Part shown: positions 16,320 through 27,164 of the stretch, piece after piece
Layout of the letters: every line of letters begins with the position of its first letter
Position numbering within the stretch: position 1 is the first letter of the stretch
Assembly (NCBI RefSeq): GCF_004569505.1
Contig: NZ_SPPK01000001.1
Location: forward strand, 868,001 to 932,000
Direction: 5' to 3'
DNA from: Dysgonomonas mossii
GTDB lineage: Bacteria > Bacteroidota > Bacteroidia > Bacteroidales > Dysgonomonadaceae
DNA length: 64,000 bases
The notes under the pieces: generated by a model
What the model saw: the letters and a program-made list of their open reading frames with translations, nothing else
Databases searched by the model: none
Told to the model about the DNA's origin: nothing
Made by a program: the position numbers and the translations under genes

Positions 16320-17711
16320 ATGAATGAACAAGTAAACGACCAAGAAATTCTGCTGGTCACAGAAAAAGAGACTAATAACCTGAATGTTGTCAGCGGTAAC
16401 AATGAAGACGGAACACCCAAAAGTGTCAAACCAACCAAAGAAAACGAACCAGCCTTTCTGAAGATCGACAAGAATGCCGATGTATTAGAAAACTTCTTCA
16501 AAAACTTCCTGAGCCAGAGTAAAGATCCTACACACTTTCATTTCTTTAAAATCCCATTAGAACTGTTTGAGAGTATTACACCTGTTCTCAAAGAGATGCT
16601 GAAAGATCCGGATAATCCATCCAATAAAGAAGCATTAGACGCATACAAAGTATTACCCGAAGCATTTGCTCCGAAAGAATATCAGGCATTAGACGAATCC
16701 CGTATCAACTGGGATCAATTGGCTCAGCTCGGTATCACCAAGGAAAAATTGGAGAAATCTGGAAGCCTTGAGCCAATGCTTAACTGGCAAAAGTCACCGG
16801 TTCTTGTAACCATCAAAACAGAAGCACTAGGCGAATCCGTGTATAGTGATGCCCGTCTGTCATTCAGAGAAGATGCTGACGGTAACCTCAAACTGCGGAT
16901 TCATAATATCCGCAATGCTCCTGAACTTAACTTTCCCTTTATGGGAGCAACATTCACCAAGGAAGATAAAGACAACCTTCGCCAGACAGGTAATGCCGGA
17001 CGACTGATTGAGATCGAACCCAAGGAAGGTATGAAAATGCAAGCCTTTGTCTCCATTGATAAGTTAACGAATGAGCTGGTTGCCCTTCGTGTCGACAGGG
17101 TAAAGATCCCTGATGAATTCAAAGGAGTAAAACTGAGTGAAGAACAGCAGAGAGATCTGGCAGAAGGAAAAGGCGTATACTTAGAAAATATGAAATCTAA
17201 GAAAGACACCCTGTTCAGTGGTACAGTCCAGGTGAATGCCGACAGAAGAAGTCTTGAAATACATTTTGGTAATAATCCCAGGCAAAGCCAGTCCCAACAC
17301 CAATCAGAAAACCAGCCTGAAGTTCCAAAGACTTTCCGTAAGAAAGAACTGACCGAAGATCAGCAGGCGAGCCTGAATGAAGGAAAAACCGTTTATGTAA
17401 GCGGTCTGACTGATCGCAACGGTAAAAACTATAACGGTTATATAACCTGGAAACCCGAAGACGGTAAAACCAATTTTATGTTTGCGACAGATTATAAGAA
17501 AGCTCTGGAACAGGGCTTGGTCAAACCAGATGACAGACATAAAGTACAGGTTGCCGTTAATTCCGAAGGGAAGACCAATGAGGCCACCAGAAAGGTAAAA
17601 GAACCACTGGAACAAGGTCAGACGGCTCCAAGCGAGAAGCAGAAAGAGAAAGAAGAGAATAAACAGGAACAGGAAGAATCCCAACAACAGACAAGAGGAA
17701 GACGGATGTAA
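16320..17711 (+). CDS. DUF4099/DUF3945 protein of Bacteroides ICEs
   Basis: The 463-aa product has an acidic N-terminus and a DUF4099-like region around residues 120-210 (SRINWDQLAQLGITKEKLEKSG, then LNWQKSPVLVTIK). Two DUF3945-type repeats follow (LSEEQQRDLAEGKGVYLENM near 275 and LTEDQQASLNEGKTVYVSGL near 345). The C-terminal tail is Q/E-rich and disordered. Proteins of this make-up are standard parts of Bacteroidales conjugative elements upstream of DUF1896 and helicase genes. Their biochemical role is unknown. A 38-bp hairpin precedes the start codon. Confidence 0.82.
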   Translation: MNEQVNDQEILLVTEKETNNLNVVSGNNEDGTPKSVKPTKENEPAFLKIDKNADVLENFFKNFLSQSKDPTHFHFFKIPLELFESITPVLKEMLKDPDNPSNKEALDAYKVLPEAFAPKEYQALDESRINWDQLAQLGITKEKLEKSGSLEPMLNWQKSPVLVTIKTEALGESVYSDARLSFREDADGNLKLRIHNIRNAPELNFPFMGATFTKEDKDNLRQTGNAGRLIEIEPKEGMKMQAFVSIDKLTNELVALRVDRVKIPDEFKGVKLSEEQQRDLAEGKGVYLENMKSKKDTLFSGTVQVNADRRSLEIHFGNNPRQSQSQHQSENQPEVPKTFRKKELTEDQQASLNEGKTVYVSGLTDRNGKNYNGYITWKPEDGKTNFMFATDYKKALEQGLVKPDDRHKVQVAVNSEGKTNEATRKVKEPLEQGQTAPSEKQKEKEENKQEQEESQQQTRGRRM

Positions 17712-17971
17712 TCTAAATTAGAACATACCATCTCTTTAAAAAAAGCAGAATAGTCCCATTCATATAATTGAGTATATTTACCACTCATTTCTACAATTTT
17801 ACATTCATAAGCAGCCTTTGTATCGGGAGATACTCCGGTTGGCTTGTAACATTGAGAAATTAGTGGAGGCTCTCGGGACGGAAAACCCGGGAACCGTTCT
17901 GCTTTTATAAGCCGGATTCCATTTACCTACCATTTTAAAAGGTCGATCGACCTCCACTAATTTTTCCAATT
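17712..17971 (+). promoter_or_regulatory. Structured leader before the DUF1896 gene
   Basis: This 260-bp gap contains a 13-bp perfect inverted repeat, AAATTAGTGGAGG (17857-17869) and CCTCCACTAATTT (17951-17963). It encloses 81 bp and ends 8 nt before the ATG. Just inside the right arm is a 14-bp perfect palindrome, AGGTCGATCGACCT (17940-17953). Parts of the leader resemble bases 4445-4525 in the traE leader. It could fold over the start codon as a control hairpin; an invertible segment is an alternative. Confidence 0.6.
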
Positions 17972-18409
17972 ATGAAATCAAAACATAACAGGCAGGAGCT
18001 GTCCTATTACGGGCTGCTGCTCCTTTCATACCTTCAGGAAAGCCATCCTGATAAAACAAATGACCCACAGTTAATTAAAAACAGAGCTGATATGGCAGCC
18101 GAAACCTATTCCAATGCCATAAAAGAAGGTTCTTCACATGACAGAGCCGAAGAAATGGCTTGTAAAGCTCTGTATTCAGGATTGCTGTTCTCTAAATTCG
18201 ATACAATCCGCAATATCCTCTTTGAAGAATTCTCCTATATCCCCGAAAGCGAGGTTTTCCAAAAGACCATGTCATTGCTCCCATACTGTGAAGAAGTCTT
18301 TACAGAATATGCATTACATGATGAGTTTGCCTATTCAGCGGAATACAACAGGCTTTATACGGACCTGGTTGGACTAATCGATATGTGGGAGGACGAACAT
18401 GAGCTATAA
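17972..18409 (+). CDS. DUF1896 family protein
   Basis: The 145-aa helical protein contains [35 protein letters not shown] and [20 protein letters not shown]. These are the hallmarks of the DUF1896 family, found almost only in conjugative elements of Bacteroidota. Its function is unknown. It overlaps the methylase-helicase gene by 11 bp, which suggests coupled translation and perhaps a physical partnership. Confidence 0.85.
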   Translation: MKSKHNRQELSYYGLLLLSYLQESHPDKTNDPQLIKNRADMAAETYSNAIKEGSSHDRAEEMACKALYSGLLFSKFDTIRNILFEEFSYIPESEVFQKTMSLLPYCEEVFTEYALHDEFAYSAEYNRLYTDLVGLIDMWEDEHEL

Positions 18410-21400
18410 TAAGAAAGCTCATCTAAGAGCCAATATCGAAGCTATTAAGCTGGTCTTTAAACTCGAAAAAGAGAATCTATCGGCCAGTGAAGATCAAAAA
18501 GAAGTTCTTCGGCAATATTCAGGATTCGGAGGACTCAAGTGCGTGCTTAATCCTGCCAATAGCCTGATGGATACCGTATCCTGGCCTAAATCAGAATTAG
18601 ACCTATTCCCTCTGGTTGCCGAATTACATCGAACTATTCGGGAAAATACAGCAACAGAACAGGAATACAAAGGTTATATCTGTAGTATCAAGAATTCGAT
18701 ACTGACCGCATTTTATACACCTTCTGAAGTTGTACAAACCATATCGGATATTTTCAAAGAAAACGAGATTCCTATAATCAGGTTCTTAGATCCGTCAGCA
18801 GGCATGGGTGAGTTTTCAAATGCTTTTGATCTGCCTAGAGATAGTGAAAAGATCAATTTTGAAAAAGACCTGATTACAGGAAAGATTCTCTCATATGTTA
18901 ATGATAAGAATAATGAACATACCCATGTAGAAGGCTTTGAGACAATCGAGAGCCGTTATAATAATTACTTTGATGTTGTTAGCTCCAATATCCCTTTCGG
19001 AGAAATGAGTGTATTCGATGCTGCATTTATGAAGACAGACAGGTTGCACAGGGATTCCACACGAGCTATCCATAACTATTTCTTTATAAAAGGAGTTAAA
19101 ACACTGCGTGAAGGAGGTATTCTGGCATTTATTACCTCTCAGGGAGTCTTAAATTCACCCAATAACAAAGATGTACGGCAATGGCTGATGGACAATACCA
19201 ATCTGATCTCCGCCATTCGTTTCCCTAATAATCTGTTTGTTGAAAATGCCGGAACAGAAGTCGGCAGTGATTTAATCATCCTGCAAAAGAATACACAGAA
19301 ACAGGAACTAACAGCCAGAGAAAAGAAGTTTCTGACAACCTATAACCTTTCAACGGGAATAACTCTCAATAGCAGTTTCGAGAACTTACACCGTATTATC
19401 CATACCAAAGGGTATAACGATACCGATCCTTACGGAAAACCGGCACAGGTATTTTTACATGATGGTGGAATGGAGGGAATCTCTTCTGATTTAAAGAAGA
19501 TGCTAAAGGCTGATTTCTCTACCCATCTCAATTTAGACTTATACCTGCAATATTCAGGACAAAGCCAAAGATCAGGAAACAATACACCTACATCCGCTAT
19601 CAATCAAAAAGCAGAAGAAAAAAACAAAGTCATTGAGTTGGATACTTCCCAACCCGTAATGTCCTTGTATGATTTATTCGGATTAAGTGAAGAAGAACGA
19701 ACACAAATTAAACCCAGCCGAAAGAAACGGACTTTACCACCCAATCAAAAACCTATACAACTTAGCCTGTTCTCCAATAACAAAGAACAGAAGCAGCAAG
19801 CACGAGAGTATACAGAAAAAGTATTCAAAGAAGAGAAGCCAAAGCCATCAATGGAGCTTCAATCCTTCTCCGGTGTACTCGAAGAATACTACAAACAAGG
19901 TTCACTGGTAAAAGATAACGGGCAGATCGGTTATCTGAAAGAACGCTATCGAAACGATGCCATGTTTCAACCGTTAGACCTTCCGACAATACAACAATCC
20001 AAAGTTGGAATGTATATTCAATTAAGGGATACTTATCATAAGCTATATGATTATGAAGCAAAGAATCTGCAAGAAGAGCCTGTTTTACGTAAAAACCTGA
20101 ACAGCTCTTATGATTCCTTTTTCAGACTATATGGTAACCTGAATGATAAGAAGAACCTGGATATTATCAAGATGGATGCATCTGGAACTGCTATCCTTGC
20201 TTTGGAACGCAGAATAGACGGGAAACTTCAAAAAGCGGATATATTCGACAGGCCTGTAACATTTAACCCGGATGAGATCAAACATGCTGAGACTTCCCGT
20301 GAAGCCTTAGTTGCATCCCTGAATAAATATGGAAAGATCAATCTGGACTATATGCTCTCTATACTTGATAACAAAGTTAAAGACGATGTATTAAAGGAGC
20401 TGGAAGGACAAATCTATTTCAATCCGATGCTACAGAACTATGAGATCCGGGATAAGTTTATTGCAGGAAATGTAATTGAAAAAGCGGAACAGGTCAGAGA
20501 TTATCTTATAAACCATCCGCTTGATCAGGTATCACAGGTATCCCTTAAGACCTTAGAAGAAGCTATGCCGGAACCGATACGTTATGTAGAACTCGACTTT
20601 AATTTCGGAGAACGATGGATACCGATGCAGATCTACCGCGATTATGCCGGCACACTCTTTGAAACCAATGTAAATATAGAGTATTATGCCTCCCGTGATG
20701 ATTTTACTGTCAGTGCGGAACGCAGTAACCTGATCATCAGTGAAAAGTTTGCCGTGCAGAGTGAGAAACAGCTTTTTACAGGTATTCATCTGATGAAACA
20801 TGGGTTACTAAATACAACTCCGAATATTACCAAAACAATCGAAGTATTGGATGAGAACGGAGAGCGTAAAAGTGTAAAAGTTGCTGATCCCGAAGCAATA
20901 CAATTAGCCAACTCCAAGATAGATGAGATACGAAACGGTTTTACCGACTGGCTCAATGAACAGTCGCCTGAATTTCAGAACAAGCTGGCTGATCTGTATA
21001 ATAAGAAATTCAATTGTTATATACGTCCCGAATACGATGGATCGCACCAGACATTCCCAGGCCTTGACCTGAAAGCATTGGGTATCGTTGATCTGTACCC
21101 AAGCCAAAAAGACTGTATCTGGATGCAGAAATTGATAGGTGGAGGTATAGCCGATCACGAAGTTGGCGGTGGAAAGACCCTAATTATGTGTATTGCAGCT
21201 TATGAAATGAAACGATTAGGATTAGCGAATAAGCCGATGATACTAGGATTGAAAGCTAATGTACATGAAATAGCCCATACCTTCAGAACAGCATATCCGA
21301 GTGCGAAGATACTCTATCCCGGCAAGGAAGACTTTACACCGAGTAAGCGTGTGAAGATTTTCAATGATATAAAAAACAATAACTGGGATGCTATTATCCT

Positions 21401-23777
21401 TACGCACGACCAATTCGGAAAACTTCCACAATCTCCGGAAATGCAGCAGAAGATATTCCGAACGGAACTCGATTCAGTAGAAGAGAATCTTCGGGTTATA
21501 GAACAAATAGAAGGTAAATCAGCATCCAAACGCATGTTACGAGGATTGGAAGTGAGGAAACAAAATCTGGAAGTAAAGCTCAGTGTACTCGCTGATACGA
21601 TAAAGAACCGTACAGATGATGTTGTAGATTTTAAAATGATGGGAATTGATCATTTGTTCGTAGATGAGAGCCACCAGTTTAAGAACCTGACTTTTACAAC
21701 CCGGCATGACCGTGTTGCAGGATTGGGTAATCCTGAAGGCAGCCAACGGGCTTTGAATATGCTATTTGCTGTACGCACTATACAAGAGCGTACAGGTAAA
21801 GATTTAGGAGCAACATTTCTATCGGGTACAACGATCTCTAATTCCCTGACAGAGTTATACCTGTTGTTCAAATATCTTCGACCCAAAGAATTGGAGACAC
21901 AGGGTATCAATTCCTTTGATGCATGGGCAGCCATCTATGCCAAGAAAACAACAGACTATGAATTTTCGGTTACCAACCAGATCGTACAGAAAGAACGTTT
22001 CCGCTATTTCATCAAAGTTCCTGAATTAGCAAACTTCTATGCCGAGATAACAGATTTCAGAACTGCACGGGATATCGGAATAGACCGACCCGAGAAGAAT
22101 GAGATACTGTATAATATTCCACCGACACCACAACAGGAGATATTTATTCAAAAGCTGATGGAGTTTGCCAAGACGGGCGATGCCACATTACTGGGTCATG
22201 CACCATTGACAGAGAAAGAAGAGAAAGCAAAAATGCTGATAGCAACAGATTATGCCCGTAAGATGTCTCTGGATATGCGGATGATTAATCAGGCTTATGG
22301 AGATCATGTTGATAGCAAAGCATCTCATTGTGCAGCTAAGATAGCCGAGTACTACAATAAGTACGCATCCAATAAAGGAACGCAATTTGTTTTCTCTGAT
22401 TTAGGCACATACAAACCCAATGAGTGGAATCCTTATTCGGAAATTAAACGCAAGCTTGTAGAAGATCATGGTATTTTTGCCCATGAGATACGATTTATTC
22501 AGGAAGCCAAAACAGACAATGCCCGTAAAGCAATGATCGAAGGTATGAATGAAGGGCGTATCCGTGTACTATTCGGTTCTACTTCTATGTTGGGAACAGG
22601 AGTCAATGCACAACAAAGAGCCGTGGCTATCCATCATTTAGATACACCGTGGAGGCCATCAGACCTGCAACAGCGGGATGGGCGTGCAATCCGTAAAGGA
22701 AATGAAATTGCTAAGCTTTATGCAGATAATAAAGTGGATGTACTGATCTATGCTGTTGAGAAAAGTCTAGATTCCTATAAATTCAATCTCTTACAGAATA
22801 AGCAGACATTTATCAATCAGCTAAAGAACAATAGCCTCGGTAGTCGTACTATTGACGAGGGCAGCATGGATGAAAGCTCGGGAATGAATTTCTCTGAGTA
22901 TGTTGCAATCCTTTCAGGTAATACCGATTTATTGGAAAAAGCCAAATTGGAAAAGAAGATCAATGCGATGGAGAGTGAGAAGAAAGCATTTGTCAAGAAT
23001 AAATCATCGGCTACTTTCAAATTCGAGGACAGTACAAGAACGATTGAAGGAAACACGCAAATGATAAACCGCATGACAAAGGATTGGGATTCTTTTAATA
23101 GTCGTGTTCAGACAGATCAGGACGGAAACAAATTAAATCGCGTAAAGCTGGAAGGTGTTAATTCTTCCGATCCTAAAATTGTCGGAGAAAAGTTAAACCA
23201 GTTATCGGATAATGCCCGTACCAATAACGAGTATTTCACCATTGGAACACTCTATGATTTCAAGCTTCTTGTGAAAACAGAAGATAGCCAGAAAGAAGGT
23301 TCTATTTTCAAAGATAACCGATTCTTTATAGAAGGGGAGGGTGGTATAAAATACAACTACAATAACGGTCATATTGCCACTGATCCGAAACTAGCCGCTA
23401 TGAATTTTCTGAATGCATTGGAGCGTATTCCTAAATTGATTGAGAAGTATCAAACAGATAATGAGAGGCTGTCGAAGGATCTTCCTATCCTCAAACAGGT
23501 GATTGATTCCACTTATAAGAAAGAGCCGGAATTGAAAGACCTCAAGACTCAATTAACAGCATTGGATCGCCAGATTCAGTTGACTTTGACAACGAAAGAT
23601 GAGCCTAAAGAAAGTAATCAATTATCATCGGTACAATCCACACCAAAAGATTCGACAAATGATGTTCGTTCGGGACAGCCGATGAGTATTAAGGAGATTA
23701 TTGATGCAAATCGAGATCGGATATTGATTAGTTCTCAACAAGTAGAGGATACCATCTATCCCAAAATGAGAAGATAA
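18399..23777 (+). CDS. N6-methylase-like / Snf2-type helicase fusion protein
   Basis: The 1792-aa protein has an N-terminal adenine-methyltransferase fold: [11 protein letters not shown] near residues 129-139 is the SAM-binding motif and SNIPFG near 196-201 stands in for the catalytic NPPF. A large middle segment follows, then an SF2 helicase with HEVGGGKT (Walker A, near 920), [11 protein letters not shown] (DEAH-type box II, near 1088) and [13 protein letters not shown] (motif VI, near 1424). The C-terminus is helical. This giant protein is conserved in Bacteroidales ICEs next to DUF1896 and may protect or remodel element DNA during transfer. The NIPF variant leaves methylation activity uncertain. 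Confidence 0.88.
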   Translation: MSYNKKAHLRANIEAIKLVFKLEKENLSASEDQKEVLRQYSGFGGLKCVLNPANSLMDTVSWPKSELDLFPLVAELHRTIRENTATEQEYKGYICSIKNSILTAFYTPSEVVQTISDIFKENEIPIIRFLDPSAGMGEFSNAFDLPRDSEKINFEKDLITGKILSYVNDKNNEHTHVEGFETIESRYNNYFDVVSSNIPFGEMSVFDAAFMKTDRLHRDSTRAIHNYFFIKGVKTLREGGILAFITSQGVLNSPNNKDVRQWLMDNTNLISAIRFPNNLFVENAGTEVGSDLIILQKNTQKQELTAREKKFLTTYNLSTGITLNSSFENLHRIIHTKGYNDTDPYGKPAQVFLHDGGMEGISSDLKKMLKADFSTHLNLDLYLQYSGQSQRSGNNTPTSAINQKAEEKNKVIELDTSQPVMSLYDLFGLSEEERTQIKPSRKKRTLPPNQKPIQLSLFSNNKEQKQQAREYTEKVFKEEKPKPSMELQSFSGVLEEYYKQGSLVKDNGQIGYLKERYRNDAMFQPLDLPTIQQSKVGMYIQLRDTYHKLYDYEAKNLQEEPVLRKNLNSSYDSFFRLYGNLNDKKNLDIIKMDASGTAILALERRIDGKLQKADIFDRPVTFNPDEIKHAETSREALVASLNKYGKINLDYMLSILDNKVKDDVLKELEGQIYFNPMLQNYEIRDKFIAGNVIEKAEQVRDYLINHPLDQVSQVSLKTLEEAMPEPIRYVELDFNFGERWIPMQIYRDYAGTLFETNVNIEYYASRDDFTVSAERSNLIISEKFAVQSEKQLFTGIHLMKHGLLNTTPNITKTIEVLDENGERKSVKVADPEAIQLANSKIDEIRNGFTDWLNEQSPEFQNKLADLYNKKFNCYIRPEYDGSHQTFPGLDLKALGIVDLYPSQKDCIWMQKLIGGGIADHEVGGGKTLIMCIAAYEMKRLGLANKPMILGLKANVHEIAHTFRTAYPSAKILYPGKEDFTPSKRVKIFNDIKNNNWDAIILTHDQFGKLPQSPEMQQKIFRTELDSVEENLRVIEQIEGKSASKRMLRGLEVRKQNLEVKLSVLADTIKNRTDDVVDFKMMGIDHLFVDESHQFKNLTFTTRHDRVAGLGNPEGSQRALNMLFAVRTIQERTGKDLGATFLSGTTISNSLTELYLLFKYLRPKELETQGINSFDAWAAIYAKKTTDYEFSVTNQIVQKERFRYFIKVPELANFYAEITDFRTARDIGIDRPEKNEILYNIPPTPQQEIFIQKLMEFAKTGDATLLGHAPLTEKEEKAKMLIATDYARKMSLDMRMINQAYGDHVDSKASHCAAKIAEYYNKYASNKGTQFVFSDLGTYKPNEWNPYSEIKRKLVEDHGIFAHEIRFIQEAKTDNARKAMIEGMNEGRIRVLFGSTSMLGTGVNAQQRAVAIHHLDTPWRPSDLQQRDGRAIRKGNEIAKLYADNKVDVLIYAVEKSLDSYKFNLLQNKQTFINQLKNNSLGSRTIDEGSMDESSGMNFSEYVAILSGNTDLLEKAKLEKKINAMESEKKAFVKNKSSATFKFEDSTRTIEGNTQMINRMTKDWDSFNSRVQTDQDGNKLNRVKLEGVNSSDPKIVGEKLNQLSDNARTNNEYFTIGTLYDFKLLVKTEDSQKEGSIFKDNRFFIEGEGGIKYNYNNGHIATDPKLAAMNFLNALERIPKLIEKYQTDNERLSKDLPILKQVIDSTYKKEPELKDLKTQLTALDRQIQLTLTTKDEPKESNQLSSVQSTPKDSTNDVRSGQPMSIKEIIDANRDRILISSQQVEDTIYPKMRR

Positions 23778-23789
23778 GATATTGTTTGG

Positions 23790-23822
23790 ATAGATAGAAA
23801 ATATAGTATATTCTCTATCTAT
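23790..23822. terminator. Bidirectional terminator between helicase and nuclease genes
   Basis: ATAGATAGA (23790-23798) pairs with TCTATCTAT (23814-23822) between convergent genes; the right arm reaches into the stop codon of the leftward gene. The flanks are AT-rich. The long 15-nt loop makes it moderate in strength. Confidence 0.5.
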
Positions 23823-25519
23823 CTATTAAAATAATGTATAATCAAATCTTTTTCATCAATCCGATTAAGAGTTATTTTTTTACTATTTAAAATATAATTT
23901 CGAAAAGAGATAAATCTGTCTTTATTAGAACAATATATGTGATATGAATGAATTAAATCGAGAAATCTTTTTAAATTATGTTTCAGTTCTAATGATAATA
24001 TTAGGAGAAAGTCAATATCAATAACGGTTAAAGGCCTTATATGAGATTTTTTCAGTGCTAAGAAATTGTCATTATCTATTCTTTGTTGAAAGAAGTCATT
24101 TAAAATATAATTTGTTCCATGTACTGAATAAAGTCTATCTTGAGTAATTAAGAAAGGATAAATTTCAATATTTTTTTCATTATATCCTTTGTCAAGTTTA
24201 AAATCTTGGAGTAGAATATCTTTTACATTTTTAATTATTTGAGGAATACCCTTTGTTTCATTTAGCCTAGTTTTAAAGAAATTTTCTATATCAGAAAAAC
24301 TTTGAGAATTTCGAGTTGATTTATTCATTAATATATCTTTGTATTCAAATAAGAGTGCTCTTTTTTTATTCCTAACATAATAATCAGGTCGTCCATTGTC
24401 ATTTAAATCATAAAAAGTTCTACCACTTATGTTTATATTTTTTGCATTAAATAGTAGCCTATTCATAACTTTATAGAACATATATTCTTCAGAAAATTCA
24501 CTCTTAATTAATCTCTGTATATCTTTTTCTCCAGTCTTCTGGCTTATTTGTAGTAAGTTTATAAATAATCCATCATATATATTAAGAGTAAAAAAGTATC
24601 GAGATATAATTGAGTAATGATCGTTATTTAATTTTAGTACAGGATATTGTTTGTAGCATGTGAAATCATTTAAATCTTCAAGTTTTTTTTCTGCTTCAGA
24701 TGGATTGTTTACATCAATACATATACTATCGAAATATGTAGATATACGATTAAATAGATTATCATGATTGACATAATCCCTTTTGTAAAGACTTATTTGT
24801 CCTTCTTTAAATTTATTCTCTTCATACACTCTTACAATCCTAAGATTCAATAGATGATCAAAAATAGATTCTATATTTTTTGATGCATAGAAAAGCTTAA
24901 TTATATTACTTAATTGTGGCTTTTCTTTGATGAAATCATCTAGCATTAAAACTTTCATCTGTTGCGTCATTAAGATGTCATAAAAATTATAATCAGACAA
25001 TCCCATTTGTAATAAATCACCAGCAAAACGAATTCTTGCATCTTTACACAATGGATTTTCAAATTCAGGAATACTCTTAAGCAGATTGTTTTTATATTTT
25101 TGGACCTGTTCTACTTGAGATAAATATGCTTTCAAAAAGTTTATATGATCATTTTCTGTTTTTACTTCTTTTTTCCCTGTTGGCAGAAGAATTATATCTT
25201 TTAGGAATAATAGAGCTGCTCTCGGTTCTATCAGAGTAAAGATTATGTCTGGATTATTTTGTAAATTACTAGTTTGCTTTAGCTTTTTTATTCTTTTGTC
25301 TATGTCCTGAAGTTGCTTACTATCAGGAAAATCTTGGAAAAACATTTTAAGGAAGTTAGTATACTCTAAAGAATAGGAGTCTTTATTATCTATTCCAATC
25401 AGGTGAAGTGTCATTAAAATCAAATCTACTTTATCTAATCCCTTTAAATACTCTTCAGTGGATAGTGGTTCCTCATCAAAAATATGATGAAATTCTATTG
25501 GGTATACTATATATTCCAT
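23819..25519 (-). CDS. Putative PD-(D/E)XK nuclease, unknown family
   Basis: I do not recognise the 566-aa product. Its first 350 residues are helical and lack a known domain. Near the end is a good PD-(D/E)XK core: GRPDYYV with P378-D379, then LLFEYKD with E392 and K394 (ExK). A helix with GIPQIIKNVKDI follows, the place where many such nucleases have a conserved Gln. The codon use is more AT-rich than the flanking helicase gene, which suggests separate acquisition. It stands alone, convergent to the methylase-helicase, so it may be a single-gene defence or anti-plasmid nuclease. That role is inferred. Confidence 0.6.
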   Translation of the reverse strand: MEYIVYPIEFHHIFDEEPLSTEEYLKGLDKVDLILMTLHLIGIDNKDSYSLEYTNFLKMFFQDFPDSKQLQDIDKRIKKLKQTSNLQNNPDIIFTLIEPRAALLFLKDIILLPTGKKEVKTENDHINFLKAYLSQVEQVQKYKNNLLKSIPEFENPLCKDARIRFAGDLLQMGLSDYNFYDILMTQQMKVLMLDDFIKEKPQLSNIIKLFYASKNIESIFDHLLNLRIVRVYEENKFKEGQISLYKRDYVNHDNLFNRISTYFDSICIDVNNPSEAEKKLEDLNDFTCYKQYPVLKLNNDHYSIISRYFFTLNIYDGLFINLLQISQKTGEKDIQRLIKSEFSEEYMFYKVMNRLLFNAKNINISGRTFYDLNDNGRPDYYVRNKKRALLFEYKDILMNKSTRNSQSFSDIENFFKTRLNETKGIPQIIKNVKDILLQDFKLDKGYNEKNIEIYPFLITQDRLYSVHGTNYILNDFFQQRIDNDNFLALKKSHIRPLTVIDIDFLLILSLELKHNLKRFLDLIHSYHIYCSNKDRFISFRNYILNSKKITLNRIDEKDLIIHYFNR

Positions 25520-25593
25520 ATCAATTTATATAAATAACTAGTACTTTATCTTTTCCCTAAAGATAATAAAAAGCATCTGAAATATTATTAATA

Positions 25594-25956
25594 TTAATCT
25601 ATAGAACCTAGCTGTTTATCATTCATTGAAGAGTCCTTTTTTTGCCATTTATCTTTATCAGTAAGCTTATCTTTTCCTCCGAAATACTGATTGACAAATA
25701 TTTTCACATCTGATTCCCGGTAATAGTTTCGCTTACAAATTGTTTTAAAAGGTAGTAATCCTAGATTGCGATATCGCTGTAATGTCCGGGGAGTAACCTT
25801 GAGAAAGAGGCACAAATCCTGATTATCGAATAGTCGCTCTTCCAGAGCATTATTGTTCTCTGTAACCAATAGCTTATCAACCTTCTCATCGATACGCTTG
25901 AGGAGTCTGGCTAAGCCTTTGATATTTGATTCGAATATTTCGTCATCTATCATCAT
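25594..25956 (-). CDS. Excisionase-like helix-turn-helix protein
   Basis: The 120-aa product has a helical N-terminus (LARLLKRIDEKVDKLL). A MerR/excisionase-type winged HTH follows: LFDNQDLCLFLKVTPRTLQRYRNLGLLPF, then the wing KRNYYRESDVKIFV. Pairs of such proteins are encoded beside the excision module of CTnDOT-like elements, where they act as recombination directionality or regulatory factors. Two ATGs lie in tandem at the start; either is possible. It follows the second HTH gene by 4 bp, so the two form an operon. Confidence 0.8.
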   Translation of the reverse strand: MMIDDEIFESNIKGLARLLKRIDEKVDKLLVTENNNALEERLFDNQDLCLFLKVTPRTLQRYRNLGLLPFKTICKRNYYRESDVKIFVNQYFGGKDKLTDKDKWQKKDSSMNDKQLGSID

Positions 25957-25960
25957 AACC

Positions 25961-26323
25961 TTACTTTTTAGGTTTATTTCTTTTTCTGCGTTCGAGATAT
26001 TGTTTGTGGCTATTGATCAGATCGTTTAAAGCTTCTTCTCCTGATTTGATCAAGCGTTCCTGAAGTATGCGTTTTATCTCGCCAATGGTGTAGTAAGTTT
26101 TTCCTGATAATACGGAATATGATATCAGGCTGTTGGATCGTAAACGTTGTAAAGTCCGTTCGCTGATTCGAAGGAAAGTACAGACCTCGTAACTGTCCAC
26201 CCAAACTTCATCCAGCTCTTTTGATTGGTTAGGAACATCCCCTTCTTTTATATATCTCGCAATAGCATCAAGTTTATTGATCAACTCTTTATATGCATCT
26301 GAATCAAATGTTATAACTTCCAT
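25961..26323 (-). CDS. Excisionase-like helix-turn-helix protein
   Basis: The start is placed at the ATG at 26323 (MEVITFDSDAYKELINKLDAI); the longer reading frame to 26389 adds 22 residues unlike the family. The 120-aa product has an N-terminal helix and an HTH, VDSYEVCTFLRISERTLQRLRSNSLISY, with wing GKTYYTIGEIKRIL. It closely parallels the following gene and probably arose from the same family. An 8-bp dyad, AACTATTT/AAATAGTT (26388-26395/26400-26407), lies 65 nt upstream and could be an autoregulatory operator. Confidence 0.8.
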   Translation of the reverse strand: MEVITFDSDAYKELINKLDAIARYIKEGDVPNQSKELDEVWVDSYEVCTFLRISERTLQRLRSNSLISYSVLSGKTYYTIGEIKRILQERLIKSGEEALNDLINSHKQYLERRKRNKPKK

Positions 26324-26548
26324 ATTTTTACTTGTTGTTTGATACAAAAGTCTGATATTCCGATATATAATTACCCCAAGATGGGACAACTATTTCTGAA
26401 AATAGTTATAATGGATTGAGTGTTATATGTGTTTTTCTAATTAATACGATAGAGTAACTTAATTCAATCTTGGGAGCCTGGCTTATAAGGTGAAAAAAAT
26501 TTTCCCTCAGCCTAAAACATAGCTTTTAAAGCTAAGCATAGATAAAAA

Positions 26549-26585
26549 AATAATACCCAAACTGGGGTTTAGCTTGGGTATTATT
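26549..26585. terminator. Strong terminator after the RibD_C-like gene
   Basis: A perfect 12-bp stem, AATAATACCCAA (26549-26560) and TTGGGTATTATT (26574-26585), has a 13-nt loop. The pairing continues imperfectly outward through GATAAAA/TTTTATC to AGCTAA/TTAGCT. A- and T-rich flanks on both sides make it able to act in both directions. Confidence 0.75.
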
Positions 26586-26617
26586 TTATCTATTTAGCTA
26601 TATTTTTACATGCCTTA

Positions 26618-27151
26618 TTATTTTTGAACTTGGTATCTAGTCTGTGCTACACCATTTATGAATGCCTGAGATTGAATTAAAGACCATTTCGATTCTTTCG
26701 CTTTATTCGGGAAAAGACGAATTCCATCTCCCAATAGAATAGGAATATAGGTAATTATCATTTCATCAATCCAATTCTGGTTTAAGAATAGGGAAACGAT
26801 TTCTCCACCACCAACAAGCCAGATGTCTTTTCCTTCCCTTTTCTTTAATTCAGATATATTATCTTCGATATTATTGGTTATATAAATGATATCTTCTTTA
26901 GGAGTGTTTATGGCATTTCGTGTAATTATATAGGATGTTTTATTCTTATAAGGATATACTACATCCATATTAAGGATATCTCGATATGTACGTCCCCCTA
27001 TAATTACTGTATCAATAGATTCGAAAAAATCTTTGTAACCATAATTTAGTTCCGGAGTAATTGGATAATCGGAAAGCCAATCCAGTTCCCCATCGGAACT
27101 AGCAATATATCCATCAATGGATGCTGCAATATATAATCTTATTTTTCTCAT
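26618..27151 (-). CDS. Dihydrofolate reductase-like protein (RibD C-terminal family)
   Basis: The ATG at 27151 (MRKIRLYIAASIDG) is preferred to a TTG six bases upstream. The 177-aa product has the RibD_C/DHFR-like fold: LYIAASIDGYIAS, then TVIIGGRTYRDIL, KDIWLVGGGEIVSLFL and a C-terminal LLGDGIRLFP. These are the usual NADPH-binding and core motifs. Such stand-alone proteins are common in Bacteroidales genomes and plasmids, and their substrate is usually unknown. It is not close to the trimethoprim-resistance DfrA enzymes, so no resistance claim is made. It lies between rteC and the HTH pair in the same direction. Confidence 0.85.
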   Translation of the reverse strand: MRKIRLYIAASIDGYIASSDGELDWLSDYPITPELNYGYKDFFESIDTVIIGGRTYRDILNMDVVYPYKNKTSYIITRNAINTPKEDIIYITNNIEDNISELKKREGKDIWLVGGGEIVSLFLNQNWIDEMIITYIPILLGDGIRLFPNKAKESKWSLIQSQAFINGVAQTRYQVQK

Positions 27152-27164
27152 AGTCAAAATATTT

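Noticed and set aside
26618..27151. Trimethoprim-resistance dihydrofolate reductase
   Set aside because: The motifs are those of the RibD C-terminal family, not of DfrA enzymes.
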